A stretch of 43,017 nucleotides of DNA, from NCBI RefSeq assembly GCF_003949795.1, contig NZ_RPRY01000023.1:1-43017 (forward strand). The letters run 5' to 3'. The DNA is from Streptomyces sp. WAC06614. Lineage in GTDB: Bacteria; Actinomycetota; Actinomycetes; Streptomycetales; Streptomycetaceae. Each line of letters opens with the position of its first letter. Within the stretch, counting starts at the first letter, position 1. Below, in pieces: positions 26,401 to 35,398 of this stretch. A program made the translations under genes and the position numbers. The notes under the pieces are model-generated. The model did no database searches. It was not told where the DNA came from and saw only the letters and a list, made by a program, of their open reading frames with translations.

Positions 26401-27034
26401 CCCGGGTTAGGTCGGCAGCTGCGCTGGCGCGAGCCTGTTCCAACGACCGCTCAGGTGCGAGATCTCGGTCGGTGTAGGTGATGCGAGAGGTCTCGAGATC
26501 GCGGCACGCGGCGTCGATCTCCTCACGGATGGCCTGAAGCTCGGGGCCTTCAGTCTCGGCGGCCAGCAGTGGGGGAGGGAGCTGAGGAGGGATGAAGGGG
26601 ATCTGTTCGCGGTCGCCGGTCAGCAGACGGTGGTACCAGACGCCCAGCCGAAAGCACCGCCGAACCGTTCTCAGGGCCGCTAGCTCTGCGGCGAAGTGAT
26701 TGGGCGCTGGCCCGAGGTTTGGCCTGCGGAGATCGTCGAACAACTCTCGGATGGCTTGATCGAGGAAGCCGGCTCGGACTAGGGCGTGCAACCGGCCGGC
26801 GTGGTCACCCCGTCGAGGCGTAATGCCAGATCGGCGGATGAGGTCAGCGGCCAGGACCTCGCCGAACTTGCGGCCTTGGATCAGGGCCGTATCCGGGACA
26901 TCGAACGCGTTGGCTTCCGTGCCAGCACCGTAGAGGAGCAGCAACGGCTGGTGCGACAGCAGAAAACCGAAGTTCGCAGATCGAGCAGCCAGCTCCTGCA
27001 GGCGCGGGTCGATACGGCTGGGCGCCTGGCTCAA
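23450..27034 (-). CDS. hsdR: Type I restriction endonuclease/translocase, R subunit
   Basis: About 1,194 residues. The TTG at 27034 is chosen because GGGGAGG lies 4 bases upstream; the frame is open to 27049 but the extra codons contain that site. The N-terminal half has a DUF4145-like region (ANFGFLLSHQPLLLLYGAG) and a PD-(D/E)XK nuclease (ADYLLYLDTKLVGVIEAKHEG, about 310). It is followed by SF2 motor domains: Walker A MATGAGKTYT (about 455), DECH box IIIDECHRSIYGKW (about 600), VGLTATP, and motif VI QMRGRGSRT. The C-terminal EcoEI-R-like domain binds M2S. It cleaves unmethylated DNA after ATP-driven translocation. First gene of the five-gene operon; no key motif is missing. Confidence 0.93.
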   Translation of the reverse strand: MSQAPSRIDPRLQELAARSANFGFLLSHQPLLLLYGAGTEANAFDVPDTALIQGRKFGEVLAADLIRRSGITPRRGDHAGRLHALVRAGFLDQAIRELFDDLRRPNLGPAPNHFAAELAALRTVRRCFRLGVWYHRLLTGDREQIPFIPPQLPPPLLAAETEGPELQAIREEIDAACRDLETSRITYTDRDLAPERSLEQARASAAADLTRAAAAQAAVADLLKALADERTLLQQRFDDERIGKRPTARQREALASSARRASQEPLSEARVRDRIDDMLVEAGWSVQDGQGSQSLYAARGVAVREVTTAAGRADYLLYLDTKLVGVIEAKHEGADLAVAERQADRYAAGLTATQDLQAWQTPLPYRYVSDGGIVRFRDALDPDSRTRDVHSFHRPETLARWMREADADLGAPTYRARLRERLPALDYQDVVSGRLRPAQFDAVQGLEAALRRGDRRSLIQMATGAGKTYTAVTAAYRLLKHAKAQRILFLVDRNNLGAQAHSEFTNYTTPDDGRKFTELYNVDQLTGSTVLESSKVVISTIHRVAKLLKGEDPGPSDDYSDVSSFEEEEEAVDPGAPAAVIYNDRLPPESFDLIIIDECHRSIYGKWRAVIEYFDAHLVGLTATPVAQTFGFFHRLVSEYTYEQAVADGVAVDYSTYRIRTQITEEGSVIPVDTHVPIADRRTRRRRYEELDEEFAYGASQVGSDVISVGQLRTVLTTFRDNIPVIFPERQAVAPDKRMVPKTLIFARREAHADEVVEMVRDVFGKGNDFCKKITGSVAKPDILLSEFRNTPELRVAVTVDMIATGTDVRPIECVLFLRDVKSWAYFEQMRGRGSRTIDPTELRAVTPDVAEKTRFVVIDAIGVTESHKRETPAVERDDAKRTALRKLLSKTAGHTINEDEAEELALRLSRLARTLTAEDHGEISRLAGEPLDTVIGRIMKAVDIDHLDEVRRTKGAQGVHDEVQKAVQPLAANKELRDLLIYIRTNQRIVYDEVSSDQLIFAEPVENAPATVASWREYVTEHRNEIAALQVALTGQGGREVHPREAYQRLRDLAARIARPPHQWTVERLWQAYEQLGQAVSTPGVKHGPPDLVSLIRFELGLDNEVRPYRATVEERFANWIARQAQAGVVFTPDELWWLERIVDTMATSVRFDVADLDRVPFTERGGTDGFLRVFGDDRAEAVLDELDQELTA

Positions 27035-27052
27035 AGGATCCTCCCCCAATAA

Positions 27053-27370
27053 TCACTTCGCATCAGATCTAGTGAGATCGCACAACGCTACCCAATCTCG
27101 ACGGCCCGTGGCGACGAACGGGCCTGAGGGCAGTACCGCAGAGATTGCGTGGTGTTCGTCCGGCCAGCCGATGTGCGTTCCTGTGTGCTTCACCTCGACG
27201 CCGCTGGCTGTCACGCAGTGCGGCCCAGCCCCTGCTTGGTGCGCGCTGAGTGACGAGCAGGTCACTGAACGAAAGAGTGGCCCGGCCCTGCACCTGATGC
27301 TGACATCGATATCTCCTGTGCGGCGGCCTCGTGAACGGTATCGCGCGCCGCCGTTCCGGACGCCGGCCAC
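27053..27370 (-). CDS. Short open frame between the kinase pseudogene and hsdR
   Basis: A 105-codon frame whose TGA lies 18 bases before the hsdR start. The last 50 codons (VTASGVEVKHTGTHIGWPDEHHAISAVLPSGPFV, then RDWVALCDLTRSDAK) look protein-like, while the first half is Arg/Ser-rich with no good start site. I do not recognise it. It could be a small gene opening the hsd operon, the 3' end of a lost gene, or non-coding leader that contains the hsd promoter. Confidence 0.3.
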   Translation of the reverse strand: MAGVRNGGARYRSRGRRTGDIDVSIRCRAGPLFRSVTCSSLSAHQAGAGPHCVTASGVEVKHTGTHIGWPDEHHAISAVLPSGPFVATGRRDWVALCDLTRSDAK

Positions 27371-27387
27371 GGAGAGTTCCAGATCAC

Positions 27388-28193
27388 TCAGGCTGACGCC
27401 TTCCAGGCTTCGGCAAGTGAGCGTACTGAGGGGAACCGACCCGTCGGCGCTGCCGTTGTGGCTCGCTGGATCACGGTCAGCTGGCCGCGGCTACCGCGCC
27501 ACTGCTTCTCCTCGTCGTCGGCGTCGAGGAGGAGCCGCCGCGCCCTGCCGGGTGAACACGGTCGTACGGATGTCGATCACCGAACCCCGTACGAACTCCT
27601 CCGGTGGCCATGTACCGGCTGGAGCCGGGGAGCCGGTCGGCGTCCAGCGTGAATGTCCCTGCCGGTACTCGTCGAGGTCGCACAGCCTTATCCGCCCCTC
27701 TTCGAAGTCATGCAGCATGCAGCCGTCGTAGAGGTCGACGGCCACGAGTCCTGTGTCCTCCACGGCCAGATGGGCATCCAGGATGGTGTCCAGGGCGGCG
27801 TGGACCACGGGAAGGCAAGCCTGCGGAATCGGGCCATTAGGCTGTCGGGCGCCGTTCTGCCACCGCTTCGTGACCTCGTGGGATGATAGAGAACTTCGCC
27901 AGCACCCAGGGGTAGACGAGAGCCAGCCCCTCATCCGTCGAGATCCTGTGTAGGAGGGGCGTGATGGCTGGGTGCGCGACGGCCTGGTGCACGGCGACCG
28001 CTCCGCGCAGCGAGGACACCGCTGCCGGTGCGGAAGAGGTCTTCACGAACCATCTCCGCCCATCGATCAGGACTCCGTACGAGATGCACCCGGAGTCCTG
28101 ATCGGCGAAAGTACGAAAGATCGTTCCGATCTCCGCAAGGTAGGCGTCGACTGCGCTGATGTGGGGGACGTCAAGGAGGGGATGCGGCGTCAT
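27388..28193 (-). pseudogene. Protein-kinase-like gene with several frameshifts
   Basis: Coding segments of one kinase-like protein lie in successive frames on the minus strand. It starts at ATG 28193 (MTPHPLLDVPHISAVDAYLA, then GCISYGVLIDGRRWFVKTS with the ATP-binding Lys, and LALVYPWV). It continues with VHAALDTILDAHLAVEDTG then VAVDLYDGCMLHDF and RLCDLDEYRQG, where the D-L-Y-D-G and D-L-D-E pairs match kinase catalytic and metal-binding loops. Then come FTLDADRLPGSSRYMA, PEEFVRGSVIDIRTTVF and a C-terminal TGRFPSVRSLAEAWKASA before TGA. At least three frame changes (near 27,910, 27,830 and 27,650-27,600) break the reading. It is probably dead unless the assembly has indel errors. Confidence 0.65.
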
Positions 28194-29029
28194 GCTTGTG
28201 ATCGTGTCAAGTCCGGTCCGACCTCGTGGTGAGTTTCCCGGTCGAAGCACGAATCCCCGCCCCCGCTCGGAACATTCGCCCACGGCAGACGTGGAAGAGG
28301 CGCAAGGGGCTGGAACGCTCGCCCGGACCATGTCAACGTACAACGTCCGAGAAAACACCAGGTCAGAAAGGCCCGGTGCTGTATGCGGCCGCCGGGCTCG
28401 CCGCGCCCTCGATCGTGTCATCGCTTCAGGAGATCCTCTGCCCAAGACCGTCCCTCGCCGCTCTGCGGCTCTTGGCCCCTTTCTGACCACTCTCAGCGCT
28501 CCGTATGCATGAAGTGCCCTCCGGCATCATCGCCATGGCGGCCTCACCGCCCTGATCCGTCCCTGTCTCCGTACGGCCGGCCTTCTTGCCGATGACCTCC
28601 TCCAAGATCTCTACCGCCAGGATCGAGCAGTCTTCGCCCGCACGGCCGCGTACCCAGGAGTGAGTGTCGTAGGCAGCCTGTGGAGTGGGGCTCGGAGGAG
28701 GAAGTCCCACGAAGTCTCGACCCCGTTGTCAGCGACGGGGTTGTGATTGTCGAGAACGAGGCCCAGGGGCGATCGCCGTGCTCATTTCGGGTGGCTACCT
28801 GACACCTCTTGCCGGCGCCGCGCACCCACGCTGAGGCGTACGTATAACCGACGATCCCCGGTTAGCCAAACCGGGGATCCTCCAGACCATTGACGTAGTT
28901 CGCGCCGCCTACTTGGCGGTGGCGTGGTGCGGGCTGCCCTGTCCGAATCCGTTTGCGGCCCCTTACATGCCCTGTGCAGATACTGCGCGGGCGTCGTCGG
29001 AAGCCCAGGTGAAGCAGAAAGACCTGATC
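28194..29029. other. Stretch without a convincing gene upstream of the integration module
   Basis: About 830 bases. The best open frame is minus-strand 28426-28710 (AYDTHSWVRGRAGEDCSILA, then VEILEEVIGKKAGR), which may be a remnant of an unknown gene; its N- and C-terminal parts are low in protein character. A perfect 11-bp hairpin lies at 28853-28879. Confidence 0.45.
28853..28879. repeat. Perfect 11-bp inverted repeat with 5-base loop
   Basis: GATCCCCGGTT pairs exactly with AACCGGGGATC around the loop AGCCA, about 150 bases before the excisionase-like gene. There is no T-run on either side. It could be a terminator or an operator for the integration module. Confidence 0.55.
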
Positions 29030-29230
29030 ATGTGCGAAACCCTGCTCTCTGTTCCCCGCGTAGCCCAGATCCTCGACATCAGCCGAAGGTCCGTGTACCG
29101 CTAGATCTCTTCGGGCGAGCTGTCGGTTGTCGACCTGCGTACCGGCACTGAGCGCTCGCGTGTCCGCATCCCGAGCGGGGACGTGCATGAACTGGTCCGG
29201 CGGCGTACTGCTGCCTCGCCCCGGCGCTGA
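29030..29230 (+). pseudogene. Excisionase-like helix-turn-helix gene with an internal TAG
   Basis: From ATG 29030 the frame reads MCETLLSVPRVAQILDISRR-SVYR, TAG at 29102-29104, then ISSGELSVVDLRTGTERSRV, RIPSGDVHELVRR and TGA at 29228. With the stop read as Leu this is a complete 66-residue MerR/excisionase-type winged-helix protein (family pattern LLTVPEVAxxLxISRRTVYRLIxSGEL). The stop falls where Leu is usual (V-Y-R-L-I), a one-base change from TTG, and cuts the protein after the recognition helix. The position just before the integrase fits xis. Excision is probably impaired; suppression or restart cannot be ruled out. Confidence 0.7.
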
Positions 29231-29300
29231 GTCCAGTCTCACCCCCAGACGTGTTAGCGGCGAGAGCCGTCGGCGTTCAGAAGACAATCGGAAAGGGAAT

Positions 29301-30443
29301 ATGCCGTACCTGCGCAAGCTGGCCTCCGGAAACTGGCAGGCCACTGTCAGAAACCATGCTGGCGAGCGGTTCACCGAAACGTTCCCTCTGCGCACGCAGG
29401 CCCGCGAGTGGGGCCTGGAGCAGGAAGCGAAACTTCGCCGGAATGCCTATCAGGATCCGCAGGCTGGGAAGATCAAATTCGCTGAGTGGCACGACCGCTG
29501 GTGGGAAGCCCGAGTTGTGGAACCCCACACGCAGCGGGGTGACGCATCGTGTATACGCACCCATATCGCGCCATACTGGTCTGATTGGGGAGTGCGCGCG
29601 ATCGCCCGTCTGGATGTGCAGTCCTGGGTGCGGAAGATGGTCGTGGACAAGAAGGGGGCCTCGGCGATCCGGCGGGCCTACAACCTGATGTCCTCCATCA
29701 TGCGAGCGGCGGTCGACGAGAACCTCATTGCCGTGACGCCGTGCAGGCGCATCGACTTGCCCCGGGAGGCTGTCAAGCCGCCGCAGTGGTTCACCGTGGA
29801 GGAGGCCCAGGCCATCCTCGGCGAGCTCCAGCAGCCGTGGCAGACGATGGCTTTGCCGGCCTTCTACACCGGCCTGCGATGGGGAGAGCAAGCTGGCCTT
29901 CACGGGCACCGCATCGACGGGCGGCGAAGCCGCTTGTTCGTCGTGGAGGTCAATACGAAATCGGGCATCAAGGAGTACCCGAAGAGCTCGAAGAGCCGCC
30001 GCGAGGTCCCGATCCCAGAGCACGTGCTCGATGCGCTTGCCCGCCACATGAGAGGCCGCGACCGCTCGGGTGTCGTCTTCACCACCGTCACGAAGGGCCG
30101 GACCGGCCGGCTGCTCGACGACGGCAACTGGCGGACCCAGACGTGGTGGCCGGCGGTGAAGAGCGCGCACTACACAGAGGCCGACGGGACGATCATGCCG
30201 GTGCCGCACTACCCGCCACACTCGATGCGCCACACCTGTGCCTCCTGGCTGGTCCAGAAGGGCGTGTCGCTGTACGAGGTACAGCACCTCCTTGGGCACG
30301 AGAGCTACCAGACCACACAGCGGTACGCCCACCTTGCTCCCGATGCTCACCAGGCGGTTCTCGGTGCCTGGGAGCGGCTGGACTCCCAGCTGATCGTTCC
30401 CGCGGGTGCCACCTCCAACAAGGGCAGCAGCACCAGCCGGTAG
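29301..30443 (+). CDS. Tyrosine site-specific recombinase (integrase)
   Basis: A 380-residue integrase from the ATG at 29301 (MPYLRKLASGNWQATVRNHA), which follows GGAAAGGGA. The longer frame upstream lacks family character. An arm-binding AP2-like N-terminus (1-60), a core-binding helical domain (60-165) and the catalytic domain are present. Catalytic residues seen: Arg in TGLRWGEQAGL, Lys in NTKSG, His and Arg in HSMRHTCASWL, His in LLGHESYQTT, and the nucleophile Tyr in QRYAHL. It is intact and presumably catalysed insertion into the methyltransferase gene. It lies about 260 bases from attR and directly after the excisionase-like gene, and is followed by a strong hairpin. Confidence 0.93.
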   Translation: MPYLRKLASGNWQATVRNHAGERFTETFPLRTQAREWGLEQEAKLRRNAYQDPQAGKIKFAEWHDRWWEARVVEPHTQRGDASCIRTHIAPYWSDWGVRAIARLDVQSWVRKMVVDKKGASAIRRAYNLMSSIMRAAVDENLIAVTPCRRIDLPREAVKPPQWFTVEEAQAILGELQQPWQTMALPAFYTGLRWGEQAGLHGHRIDGRRSRLFVVEVNTKSGIKEYPKSSKSRREVPIPEHVLDALARHMRGRDRSGVVFTTVTKGRTGRLLDDGNWRTQTWWPAVKSAHYTEADGTIMPVPHYPPHSMRHTCASWLVQKGVSLYEVQHLLGHESYQTTQRYAHLAPDAHQAVLGAWERLDSQLIVPAGATSNKGSSTSR

Positions 30444-30485
30444 CGGTGGGTGATCACGCCCATCTCGCCAATCACGCCTTCCTCG

Positions 30486-30527
30486 GCGCTGCCGGCCACA
30501 CCCACCAGGGTGTGGCCGGCAGCGCCG
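30486..30527. terminator. Perfect 19-bp hairpin after the integrase
   Basis: GGCGCTGCCGGCCACACCC pairs perfectly with its complement around an ACCA loop, 43 bases past the integrase stop and followed by a T-containing stretch (CTTGTTT). Very probable terminator. Confidence 0.85.
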
Positions 30528-30597
30528 TGCTTGTTTCCGCTGCCCTGGCTACCGGGTTTCCTGCATCGCGGCTCAGCTTGAACAGCGCGCTCGCCCG

Positions 30598-30636
30598 TAA
30601 CGCACACCGACGCTGGTGACGCTCGTTTGACGTACG
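30598..30636 (+). repeat. Right-end arm-type repeats
   Basis: TGACGCTCG (30617) and TGACGTACG (30628) have the 11-base spacing seen at the left end (6266 and 6277), and 19 of 21 bases over both units match the left end. A weaker copy, TAACGCACA, is at 30598. They probably bind the integrase N-terminal domain. Confidence 0.55.
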
Positions 30637-30665
30637 GCCCTTCGAGAGGCGAAGCGAAATGGCCT

Positions 30666-30681
30666 CTGACCTGCGGTTTTG
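30666..30681 (+). repeat. 16-base direct repeat, right copy
   Basis: Identical to 6166-6181 (CTGACCTGCGGTTTTG). The bases before it (GAAATGGCCT) weakly resemble the methyltransferase gene end (GAGAAGGGCT), so it may be a vestige of an older captured gene end. Confidence 0.65.
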
Positions 30682-30705
30682 TTCGCCACCCTAGGTGTCC
30701 ACATC

Positions 30706-30716
30706 TTCCCGATGAC
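30706..30716 (+). other. attR core of the integrated element
   Basis: TTCCCGATGAC, identical to 6107-6117. From here rightward the sequence is the native chromosomal end of the methyltransferase gene. Confidence 0.8.
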
Positions 30717-30768
30717 GCATCACGTGGAGTGCGTGGCGATCCTGGAGCCGGTGGAGAAGGGCTTCTGA
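30706..30768 (+). pseudogene. Displaced native 3' end of the RNA methyltransferase gene
   Basis: The frame FPMTHHVECVAILEPVEKGF ends with TGA at 30766-30768. It encodes the same residues as the end of the gene at 4811-6169, but with the G/C-ending codons normal for this genome. It has no start or promoter and is the part of the target gene pushed aside by integration. Confidence 0.85.
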
Positions 30769-30855
30769 CCTGCCGTTCCTCTGAGTGCGCGGGAGGGGTG
30801 CGACGGGCGTCGGGTGCGATGCACCGGCCCGTCGGCACGGCTCCGGGAAGGGTCG

Positions 30856-32637
30856 TCAGCCGGATCCGCCCAGGACGATCTTCCATACTCGGGTCGCCAC
30901 CTGGAGGTTGAGCCGGTCTTCGACGTTCGCGAGGTCGTTGCCGCTGATCTCGCGGATGCGCTGCAGCCTGTAGCGCAGCGTGCTGCGGTGGATCGCGAGG
31001 GACGCTGCGGCCTCGTCGTAGTTGCCGCCGCAGTCGAAATACCGGGAGAGGGTCTCCACCATGGTTGCGTGGTGTCGGGAGTCGTAGTCGATGAGCTGCC
31101 CGAGCCACTCGTGGACGAACCCCTCCAGTTCCCGGTGATCGGCGCCAGGTCCCAGGATGCGGTACAGCCCGAGCTCGTCGAAGAAGGTCGTGCCGTACCG
31201 CTCACGGGAATGGAGACGCACTTCGAGGGCGCGCCGGGCCTCCCGGTAGCGGTGGGGGATGTCGGGCACGGAGTCGGAGGGGGCGCTCACCCCGATCGTT
31301 CCGGACGGTGTTCCGGTCTCCCGGGCGAGCGCCTCGTGCAGCGCGCGAGCGTGCGGCCTGTCGTCAGCGACCAGGACCACGTGGTCGGAGCGTCGGGTCA
31401 CCAGCGAGTGCATGCCGACGGCAGAGGCCGCCCGGCCCACGGCCCGGGCGAACGAATCGTCCGCGGTTCGGTTCGACCACTCCACGACGACGACGTAGTG
31501 GCTGCGGTGCAGGTCGTGTCCGACCGCCTCGGACCGGGCGTAGGCGCTCGCGGCATCCGTTCCTGCCAGCAGGTCGTCGACCAGCTCACGGTGCAGCCTC
31601 AGCTCCACTTCGGCCAGAGTGCGCAGGTGCGTCAGCTCCAGGGCGAGCGAGGCGGCGGCGTGCTCCAGTGCGCACAGGGTGTGTTCGTCGGCCTCACCGA
31701 GGGCGTCGACCAGTGCCAGTACGCCCAGGATCTCGCCATGGGGGCGTACCAGAGCGATCAGCCGGTCCTTCATCCGTACGGGGCCGGCCTCCCGGGCGAC
31801 GGCGTGCAGCATGTGGTTCCGGCGGACGGGGTCCGGTTCCGGGTAGGGGTCGGGGCGGCCGGCACCTGACCAGGCCTTCAGCCGTCCGAAGCGGTCTTCG
31901 ACCAGTGCCGGAAGTCCGGTGAGCTCGTGCAGTGCGCGGGTGACGGCCTCTTCACCGCCGCCCGAGGCGGCGATGTCGGCCATGAGCGCGTGAACGGCCC
32001 GCTGGTTCCCCAGCTCGGACACCACGGAGTTCAGCTGCCGCTGAAGAGCCGCGCGGTCCTCCCTGACCCGGTGGAGCTCCTGCGCGGCCTCGCGTTGGAG
32101 GCGCTGCGCGAAGGCGACCGACAGAGCAGCGGCGGTGTGCCGGACGAGCGTGGCCAGCAGGGACCGCTGGGCCCTCGTGGGCCGGGTTCGGGAGGTCACC
32201 ACCAGGTAGCCGTGAAGCCTCTCCGTCCCGCGTAGCCCCAGGGCCCGGCCCCAGGGCCTGTCGAGGACGGTCACAGGCCCGTCCTGCCCCTCCAGTTCCC
32301 GAACCCTCCGGTCCACGGATGCGGCCCGGGCGCGAGCGTTCCCCGGGCTGGGGACCAGGTCGCCGTCGACCTCGAGGTATCCGGCTTCGGCACGGTAGGG
32401 CCCGGCGGCTGCTACGTGGTGCATGGCCAGGCGCAGGATCTCGCCTGCGCTCGGGGCTTCGAACAGGGCGCGGGAGAGCTCCGTCACTTCGTGGAGGGCA
32501 CGGGCGGTCGGCCCCTCGGCCGATGGGCGCGGCTCTCTCCGCCCATCCGCGCGGTGCCGCCCGGCGCTACCCGGGGGAAGGCTGCCCTCCCCATCGGAGC
32601 AGCGGCCGTGCACGTGGTGCGACCGGCTGCCGGCCAT
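30856..32637 (-). CDS. PucR/CdaR-type transcriptional regulator with GAF domains
   Basis: A 593-residue regulator; ATG at 32637 with GGAG 7 bases upstream. Residues about 45-165 form a GAF-like sensor ([20 protein letters not shown] onward) and about 220-345 a second GAF/PAS-like sensor ([20 protein letters not shown]). About 350-470 is the CdaR GGDEF-like region ([22 protein letters not shown]), and 530-590 the PucR HTH ([29 protein letters not shown]). Such proteins sense a metabolite and activate catabolic or stress genes. It is divergent from the dnaK cluster with about 215 bases between the starts, so it may control that operon as well as itself; this is inference. Confidence 0.88.
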   Translation of the reverse strand: MAGSRSHHVHGRCSDGEGSLPPGSAGRHRADGRREPRPSAEGPTARALHEVTELSRALFEAPSAGEILRLAMHHVAAAGPYRAEAGYLEVDGDLVPSPGNARARAASVDRRVRELEGQDGPVTVLDRPWGRALGLRGTERLHGYLVVTSRTRPTRAQRSLLATLVRHTAAALSVAFAQRLQREAAQELHRVREDRAALQRQLNSVVSELGNQRAVHALMADIAASGGGEEAVTRALHELTGLPALVEDRFGRLKAWSGAGRPDPYPEPDPVRRNHMLHAVAREAGPVRMKDRLIALVRPHGEILGVLALVDALGEADEHTLCALEHAAASLALELTHLRTLAEVELRLHRELVDDLLAGTDAASAYARSEAVGHDLHRSHYVVVVEWSNRTADDSFARAVGRAASAVGMHSLVTRRSDHVVLVADDRPHARALHEALARETGTPSGTIGVSAPSDSVPDIPHRYREARRALEVRLHSRERYGTTFFDELGLYRILGPGADHRELEGFVHEWLGQLIDYDSRHHATMVETLSRYFDCGGNYDEAAASLAIHRSTLRYRLQRIREISGNDLANVEDRLNLQVATRVWKIVLGGSG

Positions 32638-32711
32638 GGGATCACTCCGTTCTCTCCGGAGCCCCGGGGAGGCGATCGTCCCTGCGTCTACCCCAGCGGG
32701 GGCGGCTCATC

Positions 32712-32737
32712 CGAGGGGTCCGGATTCTTCCCCCTCG
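32712..32737. promoter_or_regulatory. Inverted repeat in the divergent PucR-dnaK spacer
   Basis: CGAGGGG and CCCCTCG flank 12 bases, about 120 bases before dnaK. It is a possible operator for the divergent regulator. No HAIR element (CTTGAGT-N7-ACTCAAG) of the HspR regulon was seen in this spacer. Confidence 0.3.
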
Positions 32738-32854
32738 TACTCGGGGGGCCACCGGGCCCGTGCACTTCTGACTCGTCAGGAGCAGGCGCGGAGCCACCCG
32801 GCTGACGATCCTGGACAGGGTCTGGCAGCCCGCCGTACCGAGAGGAGTCTTCTC

Positions 32855-34762
<1,908 letters not shown>

Positions 34763-34771
34763 GGAACCGCC

Positions 34772-35392
34772 ATGTCCAGCCACCCCAGGGAAACCGACCC
34801 GGCCGTGCCCGAGCACACCGGTCCGGGCGCCCAGGGCGCCGTAGCCCCTTCCCCCGGGGATGCGCCGCGCTCGGACCCGCCGACGGGGCGGGTGCCCGTC
34901 ACGGACGGGCACCCCGGACCCGGTGGGGCCGGCGGCGGCCCCGCACCGTCCGAGGACGAGTACGCGGCCGAGCTGGAGGAACTGCAGGACCGCTGGAGGC
35001 GCGCCCTCGCGGACCTCGACAACCTGCGCAAGCGCCACGCCAGGGAACTGGAGCGGGAGCGGACGGCCGAGCGTTCCCGGACGGCCGCCGCCTTCCTGCC
35101 CGTCCTGGACAACCTCGAACTCGCCCTGACCCATGCCGGCGCCGATCCCGGTGCCATCGTGGAGGGCGTCCAGGCGGTCCGCGACCAGGCGGTGAACGTC
35201 CTCGAACTGCTCGGCTACCCGCGGCACGCGGAGACCGGCACCGCGTTCGACCCGGCCCGGCACGAGGTGGTCGGCGTCGTCCAGGACCCCGACGCCCCGC
35301 CGGGCACGGTCGTCGACGTGCTGCGCCCGGGCTACGGGGACGGCGAGCGGCAGCTCAGGCCCGCCGCCGTGACGGTCGCGAAACGGGAGTGA
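34772..35392 (+). CDS. grpE: Nucleotide exchange factor GrpE
   Basis: A 206-residue co-chaperone starting 9 bases after dnaK (GAGGAACC upstream of ATG). The first 60 residues are a disordered Pro/Gly-rich tail. The coiled coil (AAELEELQDRWRRALADLDN) leads into the GrpE signature and the beta domain (FDPARHEVVGVVQDPDAPPG). It releases ADP from DnaK, allowing substrate release. The long disordered N-terminus and the immediate position after dnaK are typical of actinobacteria. Confidence 0.92.
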   Translation: MSSHPRETDPAVPEHTGPGAQGAVAPSPGDAPRSDPPTGRVPVTDGHPGPGGAGGGPAPSEDEYAAELEELQDRWRRALADLDNLRKRHARELERERTAERSRTAAAFLPVLDNLELALTHAGADPGAIVEGVQAVRDQAVNVLELLGYPRHAETGTAFDPARHEVVGVVQDPDAPPGTVVDVLRPGYGDGERQLRPAAVTVAKRE

Positions 35393-35398
35393 CCGGTC

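Larger units (their letters stand above)
6107..30716. mobile_element. Integrated defence-carrying element of about 24.6 kb in the RNA methyltransferase 3' end
   Basis: Bounded by 11-base direct repeats (6107-6117, 30706-30716) inside codons for Phe-Pro-Met-Thr of the host gene. It carries a tyrosine integrase and an excisionase-like remnant at its right end. Repeats resembling integrase arm sites lie just inside both ends, and a restriction system plus other defence-like genes form the cargo. No plasmid replication, conjugation (FtsK/Tra) or phage structural gene is visible, so it is a non-autonomous genomic island or the remnant of an integrative element. Base composition in the middle (about 17,700-27,000) is visibly less GC-rich than the flanks. 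Confidence 0.85.

Noticed and set aside
6107..30716. Integrated prophage or conjugative AICE
   Set aside because: No capsid, portal, terminase, tail, FtsK/Tra or replication initiator gene could be seen in the element.
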